NCBI GenBank assembly: GCA_028564675.1 | Contig: JAOVVO010000009.1 | Span: 1 to 64,000, forward strand | Direction: 5' to 3' | Source of the DNA: Onchocerca lupi | Lineage: Eukaryota > Nematoda > Chromadorea > Rhabditida > Onchocercidae | Length of the DNA stretch: 64,000 nucleotides | Shown here: positions 25,462 to 38,755 of the stretch, in pieces | How positions within the stretch are numbered: position 1 is the first letter of the stretch | Layout: each line of letters opens with the position of its first letter | Position numbers and translations under genes: made by a program | Notes under the pieces: model-generated | The model's database searches: none | The model's input: the letters and a program-made list of their open reading frames with translations, nothing else | What the model was told of the DNA's origin: nothing

Positions 25462-25624
25462 CTATGAATTCAATGTTGATCGTCCGTCGAGATCTTTCAC
25501 AACGTGTTGAATAATGCGTCCATTCTCAATTTCCCATTGTTGCATAAAGTGGCATTAAGCACACGATCAGCAAAGCTGCCTTGAATGGAAAACTTGTTGT
25601 GCGTCGTCCATCATAATCACTCAT
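25462..25624 (-). CDS. Two overlapping short open frames, coding-like
   Basis: On the minus strand an ATG at 25624 opens 32 codons (MSDYDGRRTTSFPFKAALL start, hydrophobic end). An ATG at 25545 in another frame opens 27 codons (MQQWEIENGRIIQHVVKDL start). Both peptides look unusually protein-like for this AT-rich DNA. They could be one gene with a frameshift, two exons, or chance. No family recognised. Confidence 0.2.
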
Positions 25625-25833
25625 AACAATTCATTACTTACTTATTCATTCCACTCCTCTTTATTTCCACTCATCGACTGTTCAACGCGTTAGTTAGCAT
25701 GTCTTGAATTTTATTTTATTTCTTACTACTTCATTGTGGTGAAATATCATTAAAAAATTATACAGCAATCATATTTCAATGTGTTTATTAACTTATAATT
25801 ATTAGCTATCGCCAGAGAGATTCATAATTGCAA

Positions 25834-25965
25834 ATGCAAACTTCGCGTATTCTGAATATAGATGCCAGCGGAACGACAGCTGTCAACAGTGATGCTAACG
25901 GAACACTCTATTATAATAATAATAGAATTGACCTATATATAATCTGTGATTATGGGATTCGTTGA
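25834..25965 (+). CDS. Short open frame of 43 residues, unknown
   Basis: ATG to TGA gives 43 residues starting MQTSRILNIDASGTTAVN. Codon use and composition look less AT-driven than the surroundings. There is no signal peptide and no recognised domain. It might be a small gene, an upstream exon or chance; it lies 210 bp from the minus-strand short frames, so the whole patch 25.46-25.97 kb is worth one look. Confidence 0.2.
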   Translation: MQTSRILNIDASGTTAVNSDANGTLYYNNNRIDLYIICDYGIR

Positions 25966-27687
25966 TGAATGAAACTTTAAAATAATTCGTTCTGCTATCA
26001 TAGCACGGTCCAGAATAACTCAAATTTAGTTCAAACTTTTCTTCAACTCAAACACTGATTATTTTATTCAAAAAATCTTTAAAATTCCTATTCTAGCCAT
26101 CATTTTCTGGATTCTTTGTGATTCTTCACGAATTAAAAAAAAAAATTTTTTCTTCCAAAAATTTCTTCTGCACATCCTTGCAGTTTATAAACTACTTGAT
26201 GAATTGTGAGTTACATAACGAGTTAATGTTATAGCACATAAATATTTAAAATTCAAAAAATAAACATTCGATAATCATTCAGCTATTATCAAAATACAGC
26301 TTATTTGAGGATCATGAACCCAGTTGTGAGAGTATCAACATCAGTCACTAGGCAAGCGTAAATCATTTTTAAATGGAAATTAGATTTTCTACTCAATCTT
26401 AATGATATTTTTTGAATTGTTTCGATTTGATGGAAAGTTTCAGCTATTGAAGGAAATTTATCATATCTTCTACATATAGTATTTTGGCGATCAACATGAA
26501 AAATTTCTTCCTACCAATGTAAATATCGAAAATCATTATTGCTTTAAAAAGGAAGCATACCGATTCAATTTATCCAGAAGCATTAATTAGGCTTCGCTGC
26601 AGCGATTTCTGTAATAGCAAGATATCAGTCTATCTCACCTTGTTTCTTTTACACTCCCATGGCCACATGAACTTGCAACTCTCCTGTTGCATTGGAAAGA
26701 ATGAAAAAATAGAGTAGAACTAAAACGATGGATTCAGATTGGTGATATATCGTCCGCAGATGCAAAAATGAAAAATCTCAAAACCTGAACACATCCAGAA
26801 TCATATATTCATCCATTTATCAACACGAATAACATTTATATAAAAATAAAGAAAGAAAATGCTGGCTGTTGTCAAGAAATGCAGATGTTCGAAGAAGAAG
26901 AAGATGAAGAGTGACGGAAAACACGAAGACACAAAAGGAACATCGAGAAAACGAGGATGCCAAATTGATGTGCTGTTGCTGTAAATCCGGAATTAATTCA
27001 TTAATGCGATTTTAAAGACGCCAAAGACGAAGGAAGAAATCATTACTAATTTCTTTTTGCATTGAATGAAAAGTTGAAGATATTGTAAGAGCTTTTCACA
27101 TAGTTACAATAATTCATGTTTTTTCTCTTTCCTCTCAATTTCTCATATGATCCTAGAATTGAAAGAAAATACTTATTCTTACCACTGTAAATAGTTTTTT
27201 TTTATCTTAATGTCCCAAAACAATCCTCATTCGCATATTCCATACTGATTTTGCTTTTCCATCTATCAATAAATTTTATTTAAATTTTTTAATTAAACGA
27301 TCGATTGCATCAGAATAGTCTCCTGCGTCATATACTATGATTTTCAAATTTCCTTTTTTCTTTTTTAAACACTTTCAAAGCTCTACAGCAATTTTTCCAA
27401 TGATCCCAATCAAAGACATGCCATGAAACAACTTAAAAGCACTTGGTCAGCAACGAATAATTTCACAAGTAATTGAATTTTAGTCTTTGAATTTCGCTCG
27501 ACATCCATATCGTAATTACGCTCAATGAGAGTGAGATTAGTGTTTTGTTCTGAGTTCTGGCCTAATTATAAATGTTAAAATGTAAACACTTATTAATCTC
27601 GTTTCAAACTTATGAAATCAATTGTATCAAATTTTGAAAATTTAATTTTGTCAATTCAGATCAAAAAAGATAAGTGGTTATCATTAG
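25966..27687. other. Mostly empty spacer; one short basic frame at 26859-26984
   Basis: No domain is seen. An ATG frame at 26859-26984 (41 residues, starting MLAVVKKCRCSKKKKMK, very basic with three cysteines) is preceded by an A-rich stretch and could be a small gene or noise. The last 700 bp before the gene at 27688 show nothing clear. Confidence 0.35.
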
Positions 27688-28118
27688 ATGATGGGAATGA
27701 ATGGCGCATTCATTCTTTCGCAATTATGGCTTATCATTGCTGTTCGAAGCACAGATGACTATGATGAAAGAGATCTAGCAATAGTACCAGAGGTAGATTT
27801 TCTCTCAGTGAGCCAAGAAACATCATCGACTTCATTTCCTTTGAATAATCTAACGCAACGGCCACACCAGCAACATGACGAAAATCATTCACTGGAAAAA
27901 CGAAATCACAGATTTCAGGCTTATCAGGAGAGGAAAGGTTTGCTTTGCTGTAATGGTTGCTTTTGACATAAAAAGACAATTTATTAGAAATGGTAGGAAA
28001 TTTTTGAGACAAAAAATTCTCATTAAAAGATTTAATTTTGCTTGACTTTTCAGTTATTTTTGCTAAATATCCTGAATGTTTCTTCTTACCTGACAAGATC
28101 ATAAATTTCAACTTCTAA
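27688..28118 (+). CDS. Small secreted protein, unknown
   Basis: Exons 27688-27937 (ATG, donor GTTTGC) and 28054-28118 (after TTTTCAG) join in phase 1 to give 104 residues. The first about 20 residues (MMGMNGAFILSQLWLIIAV) look like a secretion signal. The rest is acidic and Ser/Thr/Asn-rich at first, then basic, with one cysteine in the second exon (YPECFFLPDK). I recognise no family. A second secreted-protein gene starts 298 bp downstream on the same strand, a spacing that would suit a nematode operon. The first exon's phase-1 end could also splice to the phase-1 exon at 28951, so the two genes may share transcripts. Confidence 0.5.
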
Positions 28119-28415
28119 TTTGATGAAAAGCAAAATCAAAGCTATCAAAACTAAATTCTTCACTTCTATTGATTACAATAAATTGTCTACTTCTATTGAT
28201 TACAGTTTGCCATTTATTTATATCAAAAGTTTCTTTTTTCAACTTGTGATTTTAATACCAGAATTCGAAGCAATCAACTTTTTAGAGGAATAATTTAGTT
28301 AATAGCCTAAAAAAAATTGGAAAATTCTATGAAAGAAAACAGGACTAATTCGTGTTGCAGTTATAATACTCCAAAAGATAAACATGATTTTTAATAAGAA
28401 ATTCATCGAACAAGA

Positions 28416-29753
28416 ATGAATCTAACATTCACAAACGAAATTATAATTGTATTGTTATATTTTTCACCATTCATTCATTCAAAAGAAGAAACTACAGTGG
28501 ACAAAAAATCAGATGATATCGAAGACAGTGTCACAGAGCCACTTGCTAGATTCTCGGTTGTGACATTTGTTCAAATGGATGTTAGCAACGATACACGATT
28601 GATTCCTCCGACAAATAGTAGCAACCTGCAGAATATCGCATTTCCTGTTTTGCCAAACAATGGTATTTTTTCATTATTTTATCGTCGTATCATTATTTCA
28701 TGATTATCTTCAACCCATACTATCTCGCAATTGTTATTAAGGTGTTTTCACCTACACAATTCGACGTATTGAACTATTCTTTTAGTTTTTTTATCGTATC
28801 CAAGATCATCGCTACTAATAATTTACTTGACAGTATCTGAGCATCGAAGAATGGACCTAATTTTTTATGCATAGATTTTAAATTAAATTAAATTAATTTT
28901 GAAAGTCATTTCTTGCTCATTTCTGAAATAGTCTGTGGAAATTATTTTAGAAGAGAATGGAAAGAGGATATTGTCGAATAATACTGAAGCATCTGAGCAG
29001 GATAAGAATGACAATAAGAAAGATGAGGAAGATAATGGACTGAATAGCAATGCGATTGATGAAGAGCTCGAAATCCGCAGAAAAATGAAGCGTACCACAA
29101 TTGAATTTCGCAGCTATCCTCCTGTTACCGAAACTAGTTCATCTCCTGCCACTACAAACATTCCATCATTAGACCTTGACCATACTACAGCTCTAGCGAT
29201 ACCTGCAACTGCGATTTCGTTACCTTCCACATCTGATTACTCATCAGTTTCACATGATCTTGATTTTGGACCCCGTACAACAGTTTCATATGCAAGCCTT
29301 AGCTCAACTCTACCTTCAGACGTTGCTCAAGATCATTACAACAGACTCAATGAAGTGATTCAGCGAGTCAACGTCACAGAATTATCTACAGTTCCTTCTT
29401 TTATAAACGTCGCAGTACCATTTGCACTGCCAATTCCATTGGGCAAGGCTGAAACACCGATTAATCTTTTCGATACTCAATTACAAAATTCTGGAATTGG
29501 TGCACTGATCAATAATGGGCATTTCTGGACTGCAGACAGATTAGATGCAGGAAGAAAGAATGATGCACTTCAATTGCAGGAGAAAATTCAAGGGCAAATG
29601 CAACTGCACGCTCCAGTAGATGATGTATTGGGCTGTACATGGGACATCGTTACGAGTAGTTGCAAAGATTTGTTTTCTTTAAAACTTTGTTCGCACTGCC
29701 ATGACTTTGGTAACATTTTCTTGCATAATTGCAAATGCCTTGTGAAATATTGA
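28416..29753 (+). CDS. Secreted protein with C-terminal six-cysteine module, unknown
   Basis: Exons 28416-28662 and 28951-29753 (acceptor ATTATTTTAG) join in phase 1 to give 349 residues. A signal peptide (IIIVLLYFSPFIHS) leads into an acidic, Ser/Thr-rich, probably disordered and glycosylated middle. The last 40 residues form a compact module with six cysteines (GCTWDIVTSSCKDLF, then CSHCHDFGN and CKC), which looks disulphide-bonded. I have no named family for it; such modules occur in worm-specific secreted or cuticle-associated proteins. The long second exon, the conserved-looking tail and the strong acceptor make this a confident gene. An upstream secreted-protein gene sits 298 bp away. 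Confidence 0.75.
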
Positions 29754-32700
29754 ATGCACCATCTCCACTCACCTGTCTATTTTCTTTGTCCAGAATCAAA
29801 GCTAGGAAGTCATTGATAATTAAGAGAGAAGAACATTTCGAATAGTGGATTCTAATTCACCATCACTGCAAAAACTGACCAATGACAGTTAAAACATTTC
29901 ATTATGTTGACTGAACATAAACATAACAAATCTTTGGCTTAAATGAGTGAACATAAAACGGCAATTTGTTTATAACCGTATTAAAGCAAATATTGCTATT
30001 GAACCAATCAATATTTCTTTCAACCTGCCCCCAAGATTTTTTGAACTCTATTTGTTTGTTGTTTTTTCTTCTGTTTCGTTAATATAATGTTATATTTTTA
30101 TATGCAGATTATTTATTGGATGTCTTAAATTAATGAATTTGAAATTTGAGCTTTCGTGATTATCCAAATATTTTAATTCAATTTTCCATTTATAAGAATC
30201 AAACTGTTGTATCAATTATCAAAAAATGCATCAAAATTTTTGTTCTGGTAATCAATCGAAGTCAAACTGATTGGTGCATTTGAAGTTTGAAGAGATTGTA
30301 GTTCAGTTCGTAATAAATACAATGGGAACAAGCCAATTTATCAGATCATCCCTAAATAATAAGAAAGAAAAGATTATAAGAAAAGATTTAAGATTTTATA
30401 AGAAAACGAAATGAAAAATATTTTCAACTTCTCTCTTGAGCACACATTTCTACCTGGAAATTGAAGAAAGTTGTGAACGAATGTGGTTGCATGAAATAAA
30501 CAAAATATGCTGAAGAATAATGACGGAGACTTCATTTCAAAAGTTGCATTTTAACTTCGTAATTCATCTTGGAATTTTCACAACAAAATGAAGAGTGGAA
30601 AAAATCTGAGAAACTTCCCGATTGTCTGAAATTTTTATAGCTCTAAAAAGTAGATACATTGAAAGGCTCTATACGAATGTCTGGATAGACTAAGAAGTCT
30701 AGTTGGAACTATAGCTTCTGAGGCATTGAAAAACCTCTTGACAATAAATCAAAAGTAATCTAGAAAATAAATCTCATTTGCAATTTTTTGCAATATTCAA
30801 CACTTGAACTTTTATGATCAAAAATGAGTTTTCAATACTGGAAGATGATAAGGAGCATGTATTTATTTGATATTTGAATGAATAAAATGCACTAGTAGTA
30901 TTGCTTAACTTCATTTTCTCTTCTTTTCTAATAAAAAATTTTTCAATAAATTAATCATTACTAATTTGAAATGTTACCAATTTATAACAAATAAATCATT
31001 CCGTTCTATAGTAGGAAATGTATGAGACGCAGTGTGCTATCTTCGATCAAATGCTCTGAGATGACAGATTAAGATGCTTATTACACTGTCTTTAAGTTGC
31101 TTATTACATTGAGAGCACTTTGGATTCTGAGTGAAATACGTGAAATATTTCTACCACAGCAATATTTGAGAATCGGAACGGGCATACAATTCCTTTCTCA
31201 ATTCTCTTTCCATAAACTTTCTTTGTACTTCGTCATATTTTTGAATTTTGTTTTTTTTCTTAGCCTTATTGACATCGTCTGCTTATTATTATTCAAAAAT
31301 AAATGATTCAAGTGCCTCATATGAGTATTGGCTAATCCATTAATGAAACGCATGTCTCATTGGCTGTGGCTTTATAAATTGACTGTGTTAATCTATTTTT
31401 AAGAAAATTGTAACGAATTAAATGACTTTTCTGCATTAATCTTCTTTAATACTGTTTTGCTGAATATTTTTAGAAAAGTGACAAATTCTATCGGATTAGA
31501 GAAAATCTGAAAATGCTTGTAAGTTTTCATTTTTGGCTTTTATAGTTTTTTAACTTCTATGTTTAGTTGGTATTAGTTTATCAGTTTTTCGAAAATATAT
31601 CGTAGAATAGTAATCGAGTGATATTTTAATTTTCGTTCTAACTTCAATCCATTTGAGTTTTGTTTTCATTTTAGCTAACGAAAAAATAATTTGTTCGTTT
31701 TCGAGACAAAATAAACGGAAAATTAATATTTAGGGACAAAACTTCGACTTATTCATACTTTTCTATTTCTTAAATCTGACAGTGATTGAATATTAGCAAT
31801 GTATAAAAGTAACACATTCATTGTCATAATATGTACTCTTTTCTATAGTTCCTGCCAAACATCAGGAAAATCTTTTCTTGGCTTTTCCTAGCTTTTGAGG
31901 GTTTCAACCCTGATGTTGTTGAAGCCTATACATCAATTATAATTATAAAAAAAGTGCTGATAAACGGATTAGATATTGGTCTTATTAGCATAATCGTTCT
32001 AATAGAGACTTCGCAGATATAAATATTTTGCATAAATAAAACGCTGCATATGCGCTGACATTCATTCACGCCATACTTTCAGCAAATATTTCGTCATTTA
32101 ATTTGAGCTTAAATTGCAGAAGAAGCCGCTATATCAAGCAAATGGGAATGAAATAATGCTCAAATCGCTACTCGTAAAAGTTAGATGAGTGATTTTGTTT
32201 TAATCTCCATCAAGCAATGCTACTATTTGTTAATTTCATTTGCATGCTTGGGCAAAAATAAATCAACTGCCAATCATCTTTTAGTAAAGTAGTCATTCGT
32301 TTCTTTTTTTTTTTTTTGGAATGGAACATTCTTATCAGACGACCACAAAGTCAACAGCAAGGATAGCAATGATTGTGCAAAGGCGTCTCTTAGAAACGAA
32401 TAAACTTGAAAAGTCATCATATCGGAGAATGCACTCCCATTACTCTTTCGTACCATAGCAACAACAATTTTTAAAGTTTCAAATTCATTTATAACCTGAA
32501 ATGCAGCTAATTTTCTTTTCTTCCTTTTTTTTTTCTTTATCAAGAAAGGATTCTTCTCCTTTCTACTTGTCTTTCCTACACAGATAGTTATCTATAGTAT
32601 ATCTTTATCTGTAAGTTTAAGTATCGATAAGTATGAATAAGTTTTGTAAGAAAGTGTAATTTTCAAGAAAGTGTAGCTTTCTCTTTTTACTTTTCCAAAA

Positions 32701-33057
32701 TTCAGCCACGATAAAAAAGTTATAAGAGCTAGACGGACTTCTTTATCTATGTATTGATGCTTGCTAGATTAACCCAGGTTGACTTTAACTCATCAAAATA
32801 TATGGAAAAACTAGCGCCTATTATTTCTTTTATTTTGGTTAAGAGAAAGAACTGACTAGTATCTTTAAATCTTGGAACGTTTCAATCAAAAACAGTAAGT
32901 TGGCAAAAACAACTTGATTTATTATGATTCTAATCTTATAATTGGTTATTTTAGCCGTCAAAAAAAAAAAACGATTGTGTATTGGCTTTGTAATTGTAAG
33001 ATTATAGAAGCTGAAGAATTTGTATGCAACTTTGTCTGATGACCATATCTAAAAATA
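29754..33057. other. No gene recognised; one doubtful minus-strand exon
   Basis: I see only AT-rich spacer. On the minus strand 32289-32503 holds an open frame after a CTGCATTTCAG acceptor (INEFETLKIVVAMVRKSNG), ending in poly-Lys code from a T run. It could be an exon of a gene downstream of the one at 33058, but no partner exon was found. Confidence 0.5.
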
Positions 33058-33524
33058 TTATTTTCTATCTTCATCGTCTAAAGTATCGGTCTTCGGCTTT
33101 CTGAATATAGAACGAGATTTACTGTTATTTCCCCAAGGAGGTGGTGTTAACATTAAGGCAGCTGAAACAAATTTAGAAGAAAGGCAAAGAAAATTAAAGA
33201 ACACGAACAATTCTTCAGGAAAGCGAGATTAACATTTTGCTATTTCTTTTTTTTTTTTTTTTTGGTATCTTTAGGATTAGCAGTGAATTCATTTAGAATC
33301 AGTGACGCATCATCTTGCATTTTACTTACTCTTAATTAGCGGAAGTAATTTTATACTTCCAAGTTGAATTCGTATTATATTCAAGTTTCTGTCAGCAGTT
33401 TGTCTCAACTTTATATTGTCCATGAGGATATTTGATTGATCGTTCAATGTCTTTCTTTCAAATAGAAATTCTGATCGTTGATTACACATCAGAAATTTGA
33501 AAGTACAACCAAAATGAATTGCAG
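33058..33524 (-). CDS. Unknown protein, 3' two exons
   Basis: Reading on the minus strand, exon 33524-33330 (acceptor AACATAACAG, donor GTAAGT) and exon 33161-33058 (acceptor TTTCAG, stop TAA) join in phase 1 and give about 99 residues. The first is basic and Asn/Leu-rich (KLRQTADRNLNIIRIQLG). The last is polar with TPPPWGNN and an acidic-basic tail (KPKTDTLDDEDRK). Upstream exons and the start are missing; the first exon here enters in phase 1. I recognise no domain. Good splice sites and phase agreement support a real gene end. Confidence 0.5.
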
Positions 33525-35998
33525 CTGTTATGTTCAATTATCGTTTCTTTTTCTTTTTGTTCATTTTTTCTATTTTGGGTGTTCATATGCTTGTAAGTGG
33601 TTGCCGGTTATACTTTGCACTGATTTTCTTTAACATTTTATGAGGAAAAATTTCTTATTCATCTATAAATTATTCAATTTAATATATTTTTGTATCCCAT
33701 CAAAATTTTATCATTCAAAAAGCACCTTCTAACTCTTTAGTATTTCTTGGCCATATGCCAAAGGTAAATTTAATTGAAATGAAATGCCTCTTGAAAAATA
33801 TTAGGATTTCATTAGATATTGCTTCCTCGATAGCATTCTGATTACTTAACTTTAAAAAGTTTTTCTCCGAACTACTTATTTCTAAATAAAAGATTCCATT
33901 TGTTGGTAAAATTAAATTTTCAATTTAATTCTGGATAAAGTATTGAGTACATATGTTTCAGTGATATTTTAGTAAATTTTAAAAGTTTTTCCATAAAAAG
34001 TTCGAAAAACAATTTATAGCTCATATAAATGGCAAATAGAGTCTATGGTTGCAATGGTAGCAAGACTCTACACCTTAGATAATTAACTTGATACTTAGAT
34101 AGATAACACCTTAGATAACTCTTCTTGAACCATTGCTTTCATCTTATAGCAATTCTTAGATTTAAAAATGAAAGCAATTTTTCTCCTCGCATAAATAAAA
34201 ACAGCCGTATATTTGTTAATTGATTATAATGATAAGACAGCTAAATTGGGGCGATTCCAATTATTGTCCAAAAATGTTTTTTAAAAATTTACAACGCTAT
34301 CCTATATTCATTAGAAATTATATAACACTCTAGTAAACAGAAATATTGGAATAATTTTCGATACAATATTTTCTTCCGCAAAAAAGAACGTTGTGACACA
34401 TTAATGTTTTTCCTGGCTGCACTTCTTTCCAGAAATGTTATATCCACTATAAAATATGCAATTGAATTGATATTTAAAATGCATCTTTATGGATACTTAG
34501 GTTCGTTTTTCTTTTCCGCCTGTCTTTCTGTCGCTTGTTGTTGAAGCGACCGATCAATAATAATCAAATTTGTGGCAGTGATATTGTGAATATGACCAAT
34601 TTATTGCGCTCATATTTTCCATCCCTTCTTCAGGTCCCATTTTTACTTTAATCAATTTATTTACGCGCTTTATGCGTTGTACATTCTTTCTGTTGTGCAA
34701 ATAGTACTTTATATTGCATTTTTATCTCTTTGACCCAAATTGTTTATTTTTCCATGAATCATCTGTTACGGATTCCCGAAACTTGGAAATAACTTTATGA
34801 GGAACAACTACACCGATAGTATCGTAAAATTTCTGGTATTTTTTCATGACAGAAATGTTTGGACATAAATGATGTAACACCCGCATTATCGATTAGCATA
34901 CCCGAACTCATTTACCTGATATTTCGATCAAACCAAAGCAAAGTAACTTTATTAACATAAACTATTAGCATGCCATGTCACATTAATACTGGAATTACTC
35001 ATTTTTATTCAGCTGCTTTTTTTTTACTTTGATTTAAAACAGAACTTGTCTGCACTTTTAACCGTTTATGACTGAGGCGATTTCTCCTGACATCCATCTA
35101 CTAAATTCAAATCTGATTAGAATGACCAGAATGAGCCGCCATTAGATATCATTGACTTGCTCTTGCTACAAATTATTTCACATGTATCAAATGCAGAAAA
35201 TGTACCGTGATAGTAGTATACTCCGTCTTTTTCTTTCGTTCAATCTTCTGGTTGAAAAATTTGTAATGAATTGTACTGCTGCTCGTTAATGATGGATATA
35301 CTGGATTTAAGTAAGCAGCAAGTTCTATAAAATGATTTATAAAGTATGCACAGTTTTTGAGTTCATTGCAAACTAAAAGTTTTTAATTACATTGCAAAAT
35401 CATAATTCGATGTTATTATACAAACATTCATATTGTTTTCTACACGATTTTAATTTTTCCTGATATCCTTTCAAAAGGTTAACGTTTCCTTGTGCAAGAG
35501 ACAAATACTATCTCTACTAAAGATAACAACTTACCATTTAGATACCTCACATGAATATATTTCAACTAAATTTATATTACCACTGAACATCTAAGATGCA
35601 AGAAATGTTTCATTCCGAGTAATATATATCGATATTATGCATTTGGCTGATGATCAACATGATCCATCAGACTCAGCTGAATCTGCCATAAATACCATAT
35701 TTCTTTCTCTACACGAAGACGGCAATTTATTTATTTCCTTTATTTTTATCTTTTTAAAAAAACGAATGCTTTCTTCAGTACACGCTGATATTAGACAAAA
35801 TTATTTATTTCAGCAAAATTTGCATATATGCAGATTCCGTTTGCATGGATGCAATCTGCTTTTCACGACTTCACATTTACGTATTTGCTGAAAGCGTTGA
35901 CAGTGATTTAGGGATTATTGGGTAAAAGATGCTAAATTCAATGCTTTTTGTTGTAGGTGTGCCTCTAGTCAGGTTGGTTGAGTTCAACAGTACAATAA
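33525..35998. other. No feature recognised
   Basis: AT-rich spacer or 5' region of the neighbouring genes. A short direct repeat of ACACCTTAGATAA occurs at 34069 and 34107. An ATG frame at 35637 (MHLADDQHDPSDSAESA) lacks a matching donor and was not accepted as part of the TLC gene. Confidence 0.5.
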
Positions 35999-38234
35999 AT
36001 GGACAAATATGGAGGTGCAGAATTTCGATTACCGCCATTTGAAGACATATGGAAACCAGCCTTTCGAATACCTTTCATTTCTTATTTCCTTCTGTTTCAA
36101 ACTGTTGCCTATTGCATTCGGACATATGCATGGAAGAGCTATAGCGGTTTCAAGTTTGTGTGATTTTTTTTATTTAAAACAAAATATTGAAAAATTCTCT
36201 CAGAGAGATTAAGCGAAATTAAGCAGTCAAGTTTAGCGCTGTTTTGATCGTCTATGATGAACTTTGAGTGATCTTGATTTTTCCGGTGCTTATAAAATCG
36301 GTTGAGTTCGTTTTCCTCATCTACCCTTATTTGGATCTTTGAAGAATCGAATCTTAGGTTAACACGAGAATGTTTTAGGAAGTACTATCAGCGACAAGTT
36401 TTGTGAAAAATGACCATCAGAAAAATTGAAGTCAAATAAAGTCAACTGGATCCATTAGATGAAGTTTTTATAAAGTCCTTGAAGTGTAAATAATTTCACT
36501 TCATAGAGTACACATATTTTACAGACAGTATCGATTACATAATTTAACGCTATGTTTTATACATTCAAGCATCACTGGCGTGTGTTCATTTGTATTTTCC
36601 ATAACTCATCAACAAATAATGCTTGAAGATACGATACACTGGTATAGTCCATGGGCTGTACAACTTCCAATCCTATCTATAGGTTCGAGCTTCTTGATTA
36701 TGAAAGAATTTAATCAAAACCTTTAAATAAGCGACATGATTGAAGAAACAAATACAACTTTTATCCTTTGACTTATACATTGCTGTCATGAAATGAAGGA
36801 ATTACTGGATTCATTGTCCATTAATTAAAGGAGCTGTTGGGTCATTTATTACAATTCGTTACCTATTGATGATGGAACGATTATACTGAAAGAAATTTGC
36901 AAAATGAAAATTCACCAGACATAATAGTTTATTCCTCGATGATTAACTTTTTGGGGGTAATGCTGCATTATGAACTCAATTAAGAATTTAATGGAAAAAA
37001 TTCTGTCATTTTTGCTTTCATATATCTTTCTTATTGCCATTATTGTTTTTTAAATTGAAAAATAATGTTGCAGCATATTTTGTCTGTGACACAATGGATA
37101 TGTTAAGGCATGAAATCTCGAGATGGACCATCGAATTACTATTTCACCACATTGCAAGCGCATTTGTTTTTACCATACCTGTTCTTTCTCGTAAATTCAT
37201 CCCTTACGCTTACTGGGCTCTTCTAATGGAAGTTAATAGGTGGAAATTTTTATTATATTAAGGATTTTCCACTGAATTTATCAACGAAGATAGAAACTCG
37301 AAAGTCATTTATGCTAAATTTGAGTATAGTGAAGAATTTTATACATTTTAGCATCTTTTTGCATCTTCGTTCGCTAATGCAAATCTCCGGCTATAGCGAT
37401 TTGAAACAAAGTCTTTTCCGATTAATTCGATTTACAAACATTATTACGTAAGTTAAGAATTATGAAGTTAAGTTCCTTTTAAAACTGTTGATCTCAAATA
37501 GATTTTTTCCTAAAATTTGGACAATAGATTAAATTTTGTTGATATTACAAACTAATTTCCCTGAGACTGTGCTGTTAGCATAAGGCCAGATAAATGACTT
37601 ACAGATTTGTCTTATTTCGATTTGCTGTGCAAACATGGCAGATTAATTGGGCATGGATAAATTATCATCGTTCCCACATTTTTTACATGGGAATTGCATT
37701 TATTGGTGGAGGATTTTTTCTCATCGTTAATGTGATTTTGTTTGTACGAGTTTTGGCATCTGACGGATACTTGGGAGAATTTGGACGACAGCATACAGCT
37801 ATTGACCGGTTTATTTTATTTCATTTTTTTTTTCCATTTCTTTAATGAATAATTTGTCGTCGCAGCCTTAATTGAAATCTTTTAAGCAACAAATTCTTTA
37901 TACAATCAATATTTATCAGAAATTTTAATCATCATTAATTAATTTTAATTTGATCTTCTCCGTTCTTCAGTTCCATAAAGAACAATTTATAGATTATTTT
38001 AATATCGAAATGGTAATCAGGAAGATGAAAATAGTTGACCTTCGTTAAGTCATAGTAATAAAGATGCAAAAGTTCAGCTGCGCTCATATTAAACCATAAT
38101 CCCAACTCACGAGCACAGCTGTGTTTTGATTTGTTTTTAGTAATTGAATTGAAATTGGCTTTTCAACCAAAAATATTTCTTGCAGTGACTCTCAAAAATC
38201 AATTCGCATTATGGAAGATACGAAAAATAGCTGA
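35999..38234 (+). CDS. TLC-domain membrane protein, TLCD1/2 (FLD-1) type
   Basis: Six exons with agreeing phases: 35999-36153, 36570-36682, 37074-37239, 37352-37447, 37605-37808 and 38186-38234, giving 260 residues, the usual length for this family. The TLC domain shows a YFVCDTMDML segment, the invariant HH pair near residues 114-115 (LLFHHIASAF), ALLMEVNSIFLHLRSLM and an FVLFRFAVQ span, with five or more membrane segments. TLCD1/2 proteins (FLD-1 in C. elegans) limit polyunsaturated fatty acids in membrane phospholipids and so affect membrane fluidity; that role is inferred from family. The start ATG follows an in-frame stop, so it is well placed. A dead paralogue lies at 43219-45018. Confidence 0.88.
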
Positions 38235-38755
38235 ATGAATGACTTTTCCACCTCAGCAGAAATGCCAATACTTATCATCCACTGCTTCCTGCTAGCATCA
38301 TATTTTTATTATCCAAAAAGTTACATGAAAAATATTTGGATGTTTATATTTTATTGGTTTTTAACAGTTTTAGAATGTAATTCTTCATTTATCTATATAA
38401 TTCTCATAATAGATGCATTATTAGATCTAACTTATTTATTCTATAATATGATATTATCTATGTGTTTTTTCCTGCACTATTTTACATTTGCTTAGTTCCA
38501 AAAATAGTCATATATGGTTTGATTGAATGTACAGCGGTAGCATTTTCTTTTATAAATATGTAATTTGGGAAGAACTATTTCATCGTTACTTGGATTAATC
38601 AATATTTCCATTTCATCTTATCATCTGTTCGAACATACTTAGGTTTTTAAAAAATAGAGTTGCTTCTGCAATGCAAACAATATTGTTAACCTAGAATGAA
38701 ATGTTTGGGAAAATTCAGTAATTCAGTATTCATTACTTTTAAAATTATCTATACA
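38235..38755. other. 3' flank of the TLC gene, no feature
   Basis: AT-rich; it contains an open frame at 38235-38495 that is hydrophobic and starts right after the TLC stop, without splice support. I see nothing else. Confidence 0.5.

Noticed and set aside
31097..31306. Hydrophobic frame on the plus strand
   Set aside because: Starts with TTG, has no acceptor, and consists mostly of T-rich codons.
32274..32543. 89-residue minus-strand frame
   Set aside because: Part comes from A/T runs coding poly-Lys; the acceptor is good but no partner exon fits, so it is only mentioned within the spacer entry.
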